Shown: positions 44,012-52,654 of the stretch, piece by piece
Position numbering within the stretch: the first letter of the stretch is position 1
How the letters are laid out: each line of letters opens with the position of its first letter
Assembly (NCBI RefSeq): GCF_011250645.1
Contig: NZ_JAANNO010000015.1
Location: forward strand, 1-64,000
DNA length: 64,000 bases
Source of the DNA: Motilibacter aurantiacus
Lineage (GTDB): Bacteria; Actinomycetota; Actinomycetes; Motilibacterales; Motilibacteraceae
Direction of reading: 5' to 3'
Program-made: the position numbers and the translations under genes
Notes under the pieces: model-generated
Told to the model about the DNA's origin: nothing
Databases searched by the model: none
What the model saw: only the letters and a program-made list of their open reading frames with translations

Positions 44012-44679
44012 GGGTCGGCGTCGTCACCTTCCCCGGCTCGCTCGACGACGGCGACGCCCGCCGGGCCGTACGCATCGCCGGGGCCGAGGCCGTCGCGCTC
44101 TGGCACGGCGACGCCGACCTCAAGTCGGTCGACGCCGTGATCCTGCCCGGAGGCTTCTCCTACGGGGACTACCTGCGCTGCGGCGCCATCGCCCGGTTCG
44201 CACCCGTCATGAGCGAGGTCGTCGCCGGCGCCAGGCGCGGCCTGCCCGTGCTGGGCATCTGCAACGGCTTCCAGATCCTCTGCGAGGCGCACCTGCTGCC
44301 GGGCGCGCTGATTCGCAACGACGTGCGCCGCTTCGTCTGCAAGGACCAGCGGCTGCGCATCGAGAGCGCGTCGACGGCCTGGACCTCGGCGTACTCCGCC
44401 GGGCAGGAGATCGTCGTCCCGCTGAAGAACGGCGAAGGCGGCTTCGTGGCCGACGAGGCGACCCTCGACCGGCTCGAGGGGGAGGGGCGCGTCGTCGCCC
44501 GCTACCTCGGCGACAACCCCAACGGCTCCTACCGCGACATCGCGGGGGTCGCGTCGGAGGACGGCCGCATCGTGGGCCTCATGCCGCACCCCGAGCACGC
44601 GGTCGAGGAGCTGACCGGGCCCACCACCGACGGGCTCGGCTTCTTCACGTCCGTGCTGAAGGAGATGGTGAGCGCGTGA
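44008..44679 (+). CDS. purQ: Phosphoribosylformylglycinamidine synthase subunit PurQ (glutaminase)
   Basis: 223 residues. Class I amidotransferase with [13 protein letters not shown], catalytic Cys in [10 protein letters not shown] and the His-Glu of [10 protein letters not shown]. Releases ammonia from glutamine for purL. Overlaps purS and purL by 4 nt each. Confidence 0.95.
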   Translation: MRVGVVTFPGSLDDGDARRAVRIAGAEAVALWHGDADLKSVDAVILPGGFSYGDYLRCGAIARFAPVMSEVVAGARRGLPVLGICNGFQILCEAHLLPGALIRNDVRRFVCKDQRLRIESASTAWTSAYSAGQEIVVPLKNGEGGFVADEATLDRLEGEGRVVARYLGDNPNGSYRDIAGVASEDGRIVGLMPHPEHAVEELTGPTTDGLGFFTSVLKEMVSA

Positions 44680-46970
44680 GCGTCGACACCGTCAAGTCCG
44701 CCGAGGACGCGCCGGACGCGCCCCAGCCCTACCGCGAGCTCGGGCTCAAGGACGACGAGTACGCCCGCATCCGCGAGATCCTCGGCCGCCGGCCGACCTC
44801 GAGCGAGCTGGCGATGTACTCGGTCATGTGGAGCGAGCACTGCTCCTACAAGTCCTCCAAGGTCCATCTGCGCCAGTTCGGCGAGAAGGCCCCGAAGACC
44901 GACGCGCTCCTCGTGGGCGTCGGCGAGAACGCCGGCGTCGTGGACATCGGCGGCGGCTGGGCCGCGGTCTTCAAGGTCGAGTCGCACAACCACCCGTCGT
45001 ACGTCGAGCCCTACCAGGGCGCCGCGACCGGGGTCGGGGGCATCGTGCGCGACGTGCTGACGATGGGCGCCCGCCCCATCGGCGTCATGGACCCGCTGCG
45101 CTTCGGCCCCGCCGACGCGCCCGACACCCGAAGGGTGCTTCCGGGGGTCGTCGCCGGGGTCGGCGGCTACGGCAACTGCCTCGGGCTGCCCAACATCGGC
45201 GGCGAGGTCGTGTTCGACCCGACGTACGCCGGCAACCCGCTGGTGAACGCGCTCTGCGTCGGGGTGCTCAAGCCCGGCGAGGACGGCAAGGGCATCAAGC
45301 TCGCGCACGCCTCCGGGCTCGGCAACCTCGTCGTGCTCTTCGGCGCGCGCACCGGCGGCGACGGCATCGGGGGCGTCTCGGTGCTGGCGTCCGAGACGTT
45401 CGAGTCGACCGGCCCGACCAAGCGCCCGGCGGTGCAGGTCGGCGACCCGTTCATGGAGAAGCTGCTCATCGAGTGCTGCCTCGAGCTCTTCGCCGAGGAC
45501 CTCGTCGTCGGCATCCAGGACCTCGGCGGCGCCGGCATCTCCTGCGCGACCTCGGAGCTGGCCAGCGCCGGTGACGGCGGCATGCTCGTCGACCTCGACC
45601 GCGTCCCGCTGCGCGACCCGTCGCTCGCTCCCGAGGAGATCCTCATGAGCGAGTCGCAGGAGCGCATGATGGCCTGCGTCGAGCCGAAGCACATCGAGCG
45701 CTTCCTCGCCGTCTGCGCGAAGTGGGACATCCCCGCAACCGTGATCGGCAGCGTGACCGACACCGGCCGGCTGCAGATCGACTGGCACGGCGAGCGCATC
45801 GTCGACGTGCCGCCGCGCACCGTCGCCCACGAGGGCCCGGTCTACGAGCGCCCGTATGCCCGCCCGGCCGACCAGGACGCGCTGCAGGCCTCCGGGCCCG
45901 AGTCGCTGCCGCGGCCGTCGACCGGCGAGGAGCTCCGGGCCGAGCTGCTCAGGCTCGTCGCCGCCCCCAACGTCGCGTCCAAGGCGTGGGTGACGGACCA
46001 GTACGACCGCTACGTCCTCGGCGGCACCGTGCTGGCCCAGCCCGAGGACTCGGGCATGCTCCGCGTCGACGAGGAGACCGGGCTCGGTATCGCGATCGCG
46101 ACGGACGGCAACGGGCGCTTCGCGCGGCTCGACCCGTACGCCGGTGCCCAGCTCGCGCTGTCCGAGGCGTACCGCAACGTCGCGACGACCGGCGCGAAGC
46201 CGTTGGCCGTCACGAACTGCCTGAACTTCGGTTCCCCCGAGAACCCCGACGTCATGTGGCAGTTCGCCGAGGCCGTGCGCGGGCTGGCGGACGCGTGCCT
46301 CGAGCTCGGGGTGCCCGTCACCGGTGGCAACGTCAGCTTCTACAACTCCACCGCGGACGTCGCGATCCTGCCGACGCCTGTCGTCGGCGTGCTCGGCGTG
46401 ATCGACGACGTGACCCGGCGTACCCCCATCGGCTTCGACGCCGAGGGCGACGTGGTCTACCTGCTGGGCGAGACGCGCGACGAGCTCGGCGGGTCCGAGT
46501 GGGCGCACTCGCTCCACGGCCACCTCGGCGGCCTGCCACCGAAGGTCGACCTCGCGGCGGAGAAGCTGCTCGCCGAGGTGCTGATCAACGCGTCCCGGGA
46601 CGGGCTGCTCGAGGCGGCGCACGACCTGGCCGACGGCGGCCTCGCGGTCGCGCTCGTGGAGATGGCGATCCGCCGCGGGCGGGGGGCGCGGGTCTGGCTG
46701 CCGGAGGGGATCGACCCGTTCGTCGCCCTCTTCAGCGAGTCGGTGGCGCGGGCGATCGTCGTGGTCCCGCGGTCGGAGGAAGTTCGCTTCACCGATATGT
46801 GCATCGCCCGTCGACTCCCGCACGCTCGGATCGGCGTGGTGGACGGGGACTCGCTCGACGTGCAGGGCCAGTTCAGCGTCCCGGTCGAGGAGCTGCGCCG
46901 CGCCCACGCGGAGACGCTGCCGGCGATCTTCGAGCCGGCGCGCGACGCGAGCCCGCTGAACGCGCACTGA
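44676..46970 (+). CDS. purL: Phosphoribosylformylglycinamidine synthase subunit PurL
   Basis: 764 residues. [36 protein letters not shown] and [15 protein letters not shown] are the conserved nucleotide and FGAR sites of small-type PurL. GTG start. Completes the purSQL operon; a terminator follows. Confidence 0.96.
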   Translation: MSVDTVKSAEDAPDAPQPYRELGLKDDEYARIREILGRRPTSSELAMYSVMWSEHCSYKSSKVHLRQFGEKAPKTDALLVGVGENAGVVDIGGGWAAVFKVESHNHPSYVEPYQGAATGVGGIVRDVLTMGARPIGVMDPLRFGPADAPDTRRVLPGVVAGVGGYGNCLGLPNIGGEVVFDPTYAGNPLVNALCVGVLKPGEDGKGIKLAHASGLGNLVVLFGARTGGDGIGGVSVLASETFESTGPTKRPAVQVGDPFMEKLLIECCLELFAEDLVVGIQDLGGAGISCATSELASAGDGGMLVDLDRVPLRDPSLAPEEILMSESQERMMACVEPKHIERFLAVCAKWDIPATVIGSVTDTGRLQIDWHGERIVDVPPRTVAHEGPVYERPYARPADQDALQASGPESLPRPSTGEELRAELLRLVAAPNVASKAWVTDQYDRYVLGGTVLAQPEDSGMLRVDEETGLGIAIATDGNGRFARLDPYAGAQLALSEAYRNVATTGAKPLAVTNCLNFGSPENPDVMWQFAEAVRGLADACLELGVPVTGGNVSFYNSTADVAILPTPVVGVLGVIDDVTRRTPIGFDAEGDVVYLLGETRDELGGSEWAHSLHGHLGGLPPKVDLAAEKLLAEVLINASRDGLLEAAHDLADGGLAVALVEMAIRRGRGARVWLPEGIDPFVALFSESVARAIVVVPRSEEVRFTDMCIARRLPHARIGVVDGDSLDVQGQFSVPVEELRRAHAETLPAIFEPARDASPLNAH

Positions 46971-46975
46971 GCGTC

Positions 46976-47014
46976 CCGGGGCGCCCGTACCTCGACCGGG
47001 TGAGGGCGCCCCGG
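46976..47014 (+). terminator. Terminator after purL
   Basis: 11-bp stem CCGGGGCGCCC/GGGCGCCCCGG (46976-46986, 47004-47014) with a 17-nt loop, 6 nt past the purL stop. Confidence 0.6.
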
Positions 47015-47037
47015 TTCGCTTGGCACACTGTTCCGTC

Positions 47038-48327
47038 GTGTCAGCAAGCGGCTTGTCCGGCTACGTCTCCGTCCTTCGCACGGGGCGCGCGGCCCGCCCG
47101 TTCCTCGCCGCGGTCGTCGCCCGGCTGTCGTTGTCGATGGCGCCGCTGTCGGCGGTGCTGCTCGTCAACGAGGTGCGCGGCGACTACGGCGAGGCCGGAC
47201 TCGTCACCGGCGCGTACGCCCTCGGCACCGCGGCCGGGTCGCCACTGTGGGGACGGGCGCTCGACCGGCTCGGCCAAGCGCGGGTCATCGCGCCCACCGG
47301 CGTGGTGTCCGCGCTGCTGCTGGCCGTGCTGGCCCTGACAGCGGCCGCGGACGCGCCGGTCCCGCTGCTGCTCCTGCTCGCGGCGTCGAGCGGAGCCTTC
47401 TTCCCACCGCTCTCCCCGGCGATGCGGGCCGCGTGGCGGGTGATCTTCTCCGACGAGGGCCGGCGCCGGGCGGGCTACGCGCTCGATGCGGTCGCGGTCG
47501 AGACGATCTTCATCGGCGGCCCGCTGCTGCTCTCGCTCCTGCTCACCACCACCGGGCCGGCGGTCCCGCTGATCGTGACGTCCGTGCTGCTGGGGCTCGG
47601 CTCGCTCGCGTACGCGTCGACCGACGCGGCCCGCTCGTGGCGCCCGGTCCCGGCCGAGGAGCAGGTCGCGGCGGCCGGGGGTGACCGTCCCGTCCTGGCC
47701 GTCCCGGGGATGGCGGCGCTGCTCACGGTCGGGGTGTGCCTGGCTCTGCTCTTCGGCTGCGTGGACACGTCGATCGCGTCCACGGCGCGCGACGTCCTCG
47801 ACGACGAGTCGACGCTCGGCCTGCTCTTCGCGGCGATCGCGGGCGGGAGCGCGATCGGCGGGCTGCTCTACGGCGCCCTGGCGGGACACGAGGGCGAGCA
47901 GCGCCGGCTCCCCCTCACCCTCGTGGCCATCGCCTGCGGGCTCGCCGCCGTGGGGCTCGTGCTCCGGGCCGACCCGCCGCCGCTGGCGCCGCTCCTGCTG
48001 CTGCTCTTCGTGTCGGGCCTGTGCATCGCGCCGACCCTGCTCATCCTGCAGAACCTGGTGGACGTCCTGGCCCCCCGCGCGCGGGTCAACGAGGCCCAGG
48101 CCTGGCTGTCGATGAGCAACACCGCCGGAGCAGCGGGCGGAACGGCGATCGCCGGGATCGTGATCGACGCCGGCGGCGTGTCGGTCTCCATGAGCACCGG
48201 CGCGGGCTTCGGTGTGCTGGCCGCCGTCGTGGCGCTGACGGCACAGCGCGCGTGGCGACGGGGTCACGCGGCCGCGACGGGGAACGGGGCGGCGGCCATG
48301 ACCGCGGACCGCCCGCACCCCGGCTGA
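47038..48327 (+). CDS. MFS transporter
   Basis: 429 residues, about 12 hydrophobic segments. GSPLWGRALDRLGQARVIAP has the cytosolic loop-2/3 motif form. A mid-chain loop RSWRPVPAEEQVAAAGGDRP separates the two six-helix halves. GTG start at 47038 with no ribosome site; CACACT nine nt upstream could be the -10 of a leaderless mRNA. Substrate unknown; drug-type export is most common for this shape. Confidence 0.75.
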   Translation: MSASGLSGYVSVLRTGRAARPFLAAVVARLSLSMAPLSAVLLVNEVRGDYGEAGLVTGAYALGTAAGSPLWGRALDRLGQARVIAPTGVVSALLLAVLALTAAADAPVPLLLLLAASSGAFFPPLSPAMRAAWRVIFSDEGRRRAGYALDAVAVETIFIGGPLLLSLLLTTTGPAVPLIVTSVLLGLGSLAYASTDAARSWRPVPAEEQVAAAGGDRPVLAVPGMAALLTVGVCLALLFGCVDTSIASTARDVLDDESTLGLLFAAIAGGSAIGGLLYGALAGHEGEQRRLPLTLVAIACGLAAVGLVLRADPPPLAPLLLLLFVSGLCIAPTLLILQNLVDVLAPRARVNEAQAWLSMSNTAGAAGGTAIAGIVIDAGGVSVSMSTGAGFGVLAAVVALTAQRAWRRGHAAATGNGAAAMTADRPHPG

Positions 48328-48419
48328 GCCGCGGCCCCTCCGACTCCGGGCCCGGAGCCCACAGCCAGCCGGCAGGGACCTTCCAGCCCCCTTCCACGTA
48401 CCCCGGGAACCGTGGAGGG

Positions 48420-48644
48420 ATGACGACAGCAGCGCTCCTGCATGGACCGGACGACCGGCAACGAGCCCAGCGGGGCCGGACGGGACGCCTCGTGACAGGC
48501 CATCGCGGCGCAGCCGTGCTCGCGGTGCCCGTCGCCCTGCTGGCCGTGTGGGCGGTGCTCGGCCCCGCCGCTGCGGCCGTCTGCCTCGGCGCCCTCGCGG
48601 TCGCCTGGCTCACGGTGGCCACCACGACAGGCAAGGGGCTGTGA
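48420..48644 (+). CDS. Small two-helix membrane protein
   Basis: 74 residues from an ATG preceded by GTGGAGGG. A polar Arg-rich N-terminal third is followed by a hydrophobic hairpin (GAAVLAVPVALLAVWAVLG and AVCLGALAVAWLTVA). No family recognised. Ends at a strong bidirectional terminator. Confidence 0.5.
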   Translation: MTTAALLHGPDDRQRAQRGRTGRLVTGHRGAAVLAVPVALLAVWAVLGPAAAAVCLGALAVAWLTVATTTGKGL

Positions 48645-48650
48645 CGCCGG

Positions 48651-48685
48651 CGAGCCGTCGCCCCGGTGCCCGGGGCGACGGCTCG
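48651..48685. terminator. Strong bidirectional terminator
   Basis: 16-bp perfect stem (48651-48666 with 48670-48685) and 3-nt loop between two convergent genes. Confidence 0.85.
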
Positions 48686-48709
48686 CAGCGGCTCGACCGC
48701 GTACGGGTG

Positions 48710-49375
48710 TCAGCTCGTGGTGGCGCCGGCCGACGGGCTGGTCGAGGGGCTGGTCGAGGGGGACGGCGCCGAGGGGGACGTCCCGCTCTTCGGGCCGCCG
48801 CCGAAGCGGTGGCCCCGCCCGCCCGGGCCGCTTAGGGGGCGGGTGCTCGTCACCTGGGCGGTGATCCGTGCCTCCAGGCCCGCGCTGATCGAGTCCGACT
48901 GCGCCTGCGTCAGCCGGCCCGCCGTCACGGCCTCGGCGAGCTCGGCCTTCGCCGCCGCCACCAGCTCGTCCACGAGGGCGTCCTGGCTGATGCCCTTCCC
49001 CTCGGCCACCTGGGCCAGGGTCTTGCCGCTCTCGAGCGCCGTCCGCAGCTCGTCCTCGGTCACGCCGATGACGCTCGCCGCGGTGTCCAGGCCGGCGCCG
49101 AACCGGCCGAAGCCGTGCCCGCCGAAGCCCGGCCCACGCTGGGGCAGCTCGTCCGCGAGAGTGGTCGCGACCTTGTCGGCCTGGGACTGCGTGATCGTGC
49201 CGTCGGTGACGAGGCCGGCGAGGGCCTGCTTGATGGCGGTGACGCGGTCCCCCACCGCCGTCGTGCTGCTGGAGGCGGCGGACGCCGCGGCGGGGCCGAG
49301 CGTCGCCCCCACGCCGACGCCGGCCAGGCCGGTCGTCGCGGCCAGGACCAGGCCGGAGGCCCGGGTGATCTTCAT
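48710..49375 (-). CDS. Secreted helical protein with YckD/DUF2680-like repeats
   Basis: 221 residues. Signal peptide to about ASAAS (35). Then helical modules with ALAGLVTDGTITQSQADKVA (about 50-70), the LysM-like helix pair GVTEDELRTALESGKTLAQV AEGKGIS, and AVTAGRLTQAQSDSISAGLE. A Gly-rich turn and an Ser/Thr/Pro tail end the protein. The pattern is common in exported actinobacterial proteins of unknown role. Confidence 0.7.
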   Translation of the reverse strand: MKITRASGLVLAATTGLAGVGVGATLGPAAASAASSSTTAVGDRVTAIKQALAGLVTDGTITQSQADKVATTLADELPQRGPGFGGHGFGRFGAGLDTAASVIGVTEDELRTALESGKTLAQVAEGKGISQDALVDELVAAAKAELAEAVTAGRLTQAQSDSISAGLEARITAQVTSTRPLSGPGGRGHRFGGGPKSGTSPSAPSPSTSPSTSPSAGATTS

Positions 49376-49586
49376 CGCTGTCTCCTTCGGTCGCACCAGT
49401 GCTTGAGCCTTCAGTTGAGGCGCGGACCCTTGGAGAGCGATAAGACCGGGCTGGGCAGGTGCTAAGGAACTCCTGGCAGGTCGCCGTGGGCACCCGAGCC
49501 CTGCGAAGCGGTTCAGCTGCGGCCGCCGCGTGCCGATACGACCGGTCAGAGCGCGGACCGGCCGCGCAGGGTCAGAAAGAAGCCTG

Positions 49587-51224
49587 ATGAGCAGCTCACC
49601 CGCCGCGGCCGCACCCGCACGCAGACCCTTGACGCGTATCGCCGGGCGCCGGATCGGCACGAAGGTCATGCTCGCCGTCCTCGTCTCCGGGCTGGTGGCC
49701 GTGGTCACCGGTGCCGTCGCCTGGTCGCGCATGGGCACCCTGGACGACGACGTCGACAGCCTGCGCAGCGAGAACATCTCGCGCCTCGGCAACCTGGTCG
49801 AGGTGCAGGGCGCCTTCTCCGACTTCTTCCGTGCCTTGTACCTCATGGAGATCAGCACCGGGGAGGAGAAGGCCGAGTACGCCGCCGCCGTCGAGAAGGC
49901 CGAGGCCGACCTCGACGCCGCCGCCCGGGGGTACGCGACACAGCCCGACGCGAGCGCCGAGTGGAAGCAGCTGGCGGGGCTCTTCGAGGAGAACTGGCCG
50001 GTCTACAAGGCGGTCGTCAACTCCCTCGTCCTCGGCAAGGAGATCCCGGCCGGGATCGACGCGGGCTCCACGCCGCAGGAGCAGATCCAGGTGCTCACCG
50101 CGGCCGAGGAGAACGTCAACAAGGCGATCGACGGCCTCGGCGCCCTCGACGTCGAGCTCGCCGATGCCGCGGCGGCGTCCGCCCACTCCACGGCCACGGG
50201 CGCGCGCACCCTGATCGTCGCCGTGCTCGTCGTCGGGCTGCTGCTGGCGCTCGGCCTCGCCCACCTCATCGGGCGCAGCGTCTCCCGCCGGCTGGGCGCC
50301 GTCCGCGACGTCCTCGGGGCCGTCGCCGACGGCGACCTGACCGTGCGCGCCGAGGCCCAGGGCCAGGACGAGGTATCCGAGATGTCGACGGCCGTCAACG
50401 CAGCTGTCGCCGCCGTGCGCGACACCGTCTCGACCTTGGCCGCCAGCGCGGCCACGCTGTCCGACGCGTCCTCGCGCGCGAGCGGCTCGGCCGAGCAGAT
50501 GGCTGCGGCGTCCGCCGACGCCGCCCAGGAGACCGCGGTGCTCGCCACCACCGCGGACGAGGTCTCGCACAGCGTGCAGACCGTCGCCGCCGGCGCAGAG
50601 CAGATGGGCGCTGCCATCCGCGAGATCGCGCAGTCGGCAGGGGACGCCGCGTCCGTGGCGAGCCGCGCCGTCACCGCCGCGCAGCACACCACCGAGACCG
50701 TCACCAAGCTCGGCGAGTCCAGCGCGGAGATCGGCAACGTGGTCAAGGTCATCACCTCGATCGCCGAGCAGACCAACCTGCTCGCGCTCAACGCCACCAT
50801 CGAGGCCGCGCGGGCCGGTGAGGCCGGCAAGGGCTTCGCGGTCGTCGCGAACGAGGTCAAGGACCTGGCCCAGGAGACCGCCCGCGCGACCGAGGACATC
50901 TCGCGCCGCGTCGAGGCGATCCAGGCCGACACGTCGGGCGCGGTCTCCGCCATCGAGGAGATCAGCGCCATCATCGCCCAGGTGAACGACTACCAGGCGA
51001 CGATCGCGTCAGCCGTCGAGGAGCAGAACGCCACGACGAGCGAGATGAGCCGCAGCATCGCCGAGGCGGCGAACGGAACGTCGCAGATCGCACGCAGCGT
51101 CGGCGGGGTGGCCGCGGCCACCGAGACGACGTCCACCAACGTCGAGCAGACGCGCGAGGCCGCCGTCGGCCTGTCGCAGCTGTCCGGTGAGCTTCAGGCG
51201 GCGGTGTCCCGCTTCCGCATCTGA
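49587..51224 (+). CDS. Methyl-accepting chemotaxis protein
   Basis: 545 residues. First membrane helix about 27-47, an about 160-residue four-helix-bundle sensor (EISTGEEKAEYAAAVEKAEA), second helix near 208-228, HAMP (RRLGAVRDVLGAVADGDLTV) and the signalling hairpin IAEQTNLLALNATIEAARAGE in a long coiled coil. Signals to CheA/CheW. Indicates a motile or surface-sensing organism. ATG has AGAAAGAAG upstream; a terminator follows. Confidence 0.93.
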   Translation: MSSSPAAAAPARRPLTRIAGRRIGTKVMLAVLVSGLVAVVTGAVAWSRMGTLDDDVDSLRSENISRLGNLVEVQGAFSDFFRALYLMEISTGEEKAEYAAAVEKAEADLDAAARGYATQPDASAEWKQLAGLFEENWPVYKAVVNSLVLGKEIPAGIDAGSTPQEQIQVLTAAEENVNKAIDGLGALDVELADAAAASAHSTATGARTLIVAVLVVGLLLALGLAHLIGRSVSRRLGAVRDVLGAVADGDLTVRAEAQGQDEVSEMSTAVNAAVAAVRDTVSTLAASAATLSDASSRASGSAEQMAAASADAAQETAVLATTADEVSHSVQTVAAGAEQMGAAIREIAQSAGDAASVASRAVTAAQHTTETVTKLGESSAEIGNVVKVITSIAEQTNLLALNATIEAARAGEAGKGFAVVANEVKDLAQETARATEDISRRVEAIQADTSGAVSAIEEISAIIAQVNDYQATIASAVEEQNATTSEMSRSIAEAANGTSQIARSVGGVAAATETTSTNVEQTREAAVGLSQLSGELQAAVSRFRI

Positions 51225-51240
51225 GCGCCCGCACCACCGG

Positions 51241-51272
51241 CAGGGCGCCGCCGCAGTCGCGGGGGCGCCCTG
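51241..51272 (+). terminator. Terminator after the chemotaxis gene
   Basis: 9-bp stem CAGGGCGCC/GGCGCCCTG (51241-51249, 51264-51272). Confidence 0.65.
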
Positions 51273-51292
51273 TCGCGTTGCCCCGCCGGGGG

Positions 51293-52105
51293 TCAGGCCA
51301 CCTGGAACGAGCGCTTCGCCAGCCCGAGGAAGAAGCCCTCGACCGTCGTCTCCGGTGCGTCGTCGGCCGCCGTGGCCGTGCCCAGGGTCACGAAGAGCGG
51401 GGCGAAGTGCTCGACGGTCGGGTGGGCGTACGGCATGCCGGGGGCGCGGTCGCGGAACGCCGCCAGCTCGTCGACGTCACCGCGGGCCAGGGCCTCGGCC
51501 GCCCAGGAGTCGAACTCCGCCGACCAGCCGGGCGCGGGCGCGTCGACCCGCCAGTCGCGCAGGAACGGCAGCCCGTGGGTGAGGAAGCCCGAACCGACGA
51601 TCAGGACTCCCTCGTCGCGCAGCGGCCGGAGCCGGCGGCCGAGCTCGAGCAGGCGCTCCGGCTCGAGTGTCGGCAGCGACATCTGCAGAACTGGGATGCG
51701 TGCATCGGGATACATGACCTTGAGTGGCACCCACGCGCCGTGGTCCAGCCCGCGGCTCGCGTGCCGGTGGACCTCGACGGTGACGGGCATGGCGGCGGCG
51801 ACCCGTCGGGCGAGGGCGCTCGCGTCCGGGGTCGCGTACGTCATCCGGTAGTACTTCTCGGCGAACCCGCCGAAGTCGTAGACCAGCGGGGTGCCGGGCG
51901 CGGAGGCGCTGAGGCTGAGGGGTGCCGACTCCCAGTGCGCCGACACGACGAGGATCGCCGCCGGCCGGGGCAGGGCGGCGGACCAGCGGCTGAGCTCGCC
52001 GCACCAGCGCGCGTCGTCCAGCAGCGGCGGGGCGCCGTGGCCGAGGTAGAGCGCCGGCATCCGCGCCCCCACCTCGGCGGTGGTCGTCGTCGACGTGTCG
52101 GTCAC
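51293..52105 (-). CDS. LigB/DODA-type extradiol aromatic ring-opening dioxygenase
   Basis: 270 residues, YgiD-like. Metal ligands His23 (YLGHGAPPLL) and His57 (VVSAHWES), later His in GSGFLTHGLP and AHPTVEHFAPLF. Opens catechol-type rings using Fe or Zn. GTG start; the 32-residue upstream extension is unlikely. Confidence 0.88.
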   Translation of the reverse strand: MTDTSTTTTAEVGARMPALYLGHGAPPLLDDARWCGELSRWSAALPRPAAILVVSAHWESAPLSLSASAPGTPLVYDFGGFAEKYYRMTYATPDASALARRVAAAMPVTVEVHRHASRGLDHGAWVPLKVMYPDARIPVLQMSLPTLEPERLLELGRRLRPLRDEGVLIVGSGFLTHGLPFLRDWRVDAPAPGWSAEFDSWAAEALARGDVDELAAFRDRAPGMPYAHPTVEHFAPLFVTLGTATAADDAPETTVEGFFLGLAKRSFQVA

Positions 52106-52194
52106 CGCTGCCTCCAGAAGTTGAACTCTCAACAACGTAGGCCGCGGGGTTGCGGTCGTCAAGAGCCGGGGGACGGCGCGTAGCCTCGGTCGTC

Positions 52195-52569
52195 GTGCCA
52201 CCGCGTCGCCGAACGGACCCCACCGAGGGACGTGCCGCCGTCGGGCGGGTGCTCGCGGCCGAGGCGCCGGCCGCCACGGACCTGAAGGTGGCCACGCGCT
52301 TCCTGCTCGAGGAGCTCGCCGCCCGGGCGCCCGGCCGGACCGTCGAGGTGCGCGTCCCGCCCTACGGTGCCGTGCAGGCGGTCGAGGGCCCGCGGCACAC
52401 CCGGGGCACGCCGCCCAACGTCGTCGAGACCGACGCCCGCACGTGGGTCGCGCTCGCCACCGGCGGGCTCTCCTGGGCCGACGCGGTGGCCGCCGCGCAG
52501 GTGTCGGCGAGCGGGGAGCGCAGCGACCTCACGCCCTACCTCCCCCTCCTCCGCCCCCCTGGCGCGTGA
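52195..52569 (+). CDS. Sterol-carrier-family (SCP-like) actinobacterial protein
   Basis: 124 residues. [44 protein letters not shown] then [22 protein letters not shown] and [24 protein letters not shown] form the bacterial SCP-like family that carries hydrophobic ligands. GTG at 52195 looks leaderless (TAGCCT 8 nt upstream). The stop codon is inside the following palindromic repeat. Confidence 0.75.
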   Translation: MPPRRRTDPTEGRAAVGRVLAAEAPAATDLKVATRFLLEELAARAPGRTVEVRVPPYGAVQAVEGPRHTRGTPPNVVETDARTWVALATGGLSWADAVAAAQVSASGERSDLTPYLPLLRPPGA

Positions 52570-52629
52570 TCATGCCGATGTGGCGGGTTGTCCCCAGCCT
52601 GGGGGCAACCCGCCACGTCGACATGATCA
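52567..52629. repeat. 63-nt near-perfect palindromic repeat element
   Basis: Bases pair as one continuous 30-bp stem with only one mismatch and two G-T pairs around a 3-nt loop (52597-52599). Ends are TGATCATG/CATGATCA. It is far longer and more AT-balanced at the ends than the terminators of this window. Sequence resembles intergenic palindromes seen in several actinobacterial genomes (recollection). It can still act as a bidirectional terminator between the convergent genes. Confidence 0.7.
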
Positions 52630-52654
52630 GCGGGGGAGGGGAGGGGCGGAGGGG

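Noticed and set aside
44529-46967. 812-codon open frame opposite purL
   Set aside because: Antisense shadow of a clear housekeeping gene.
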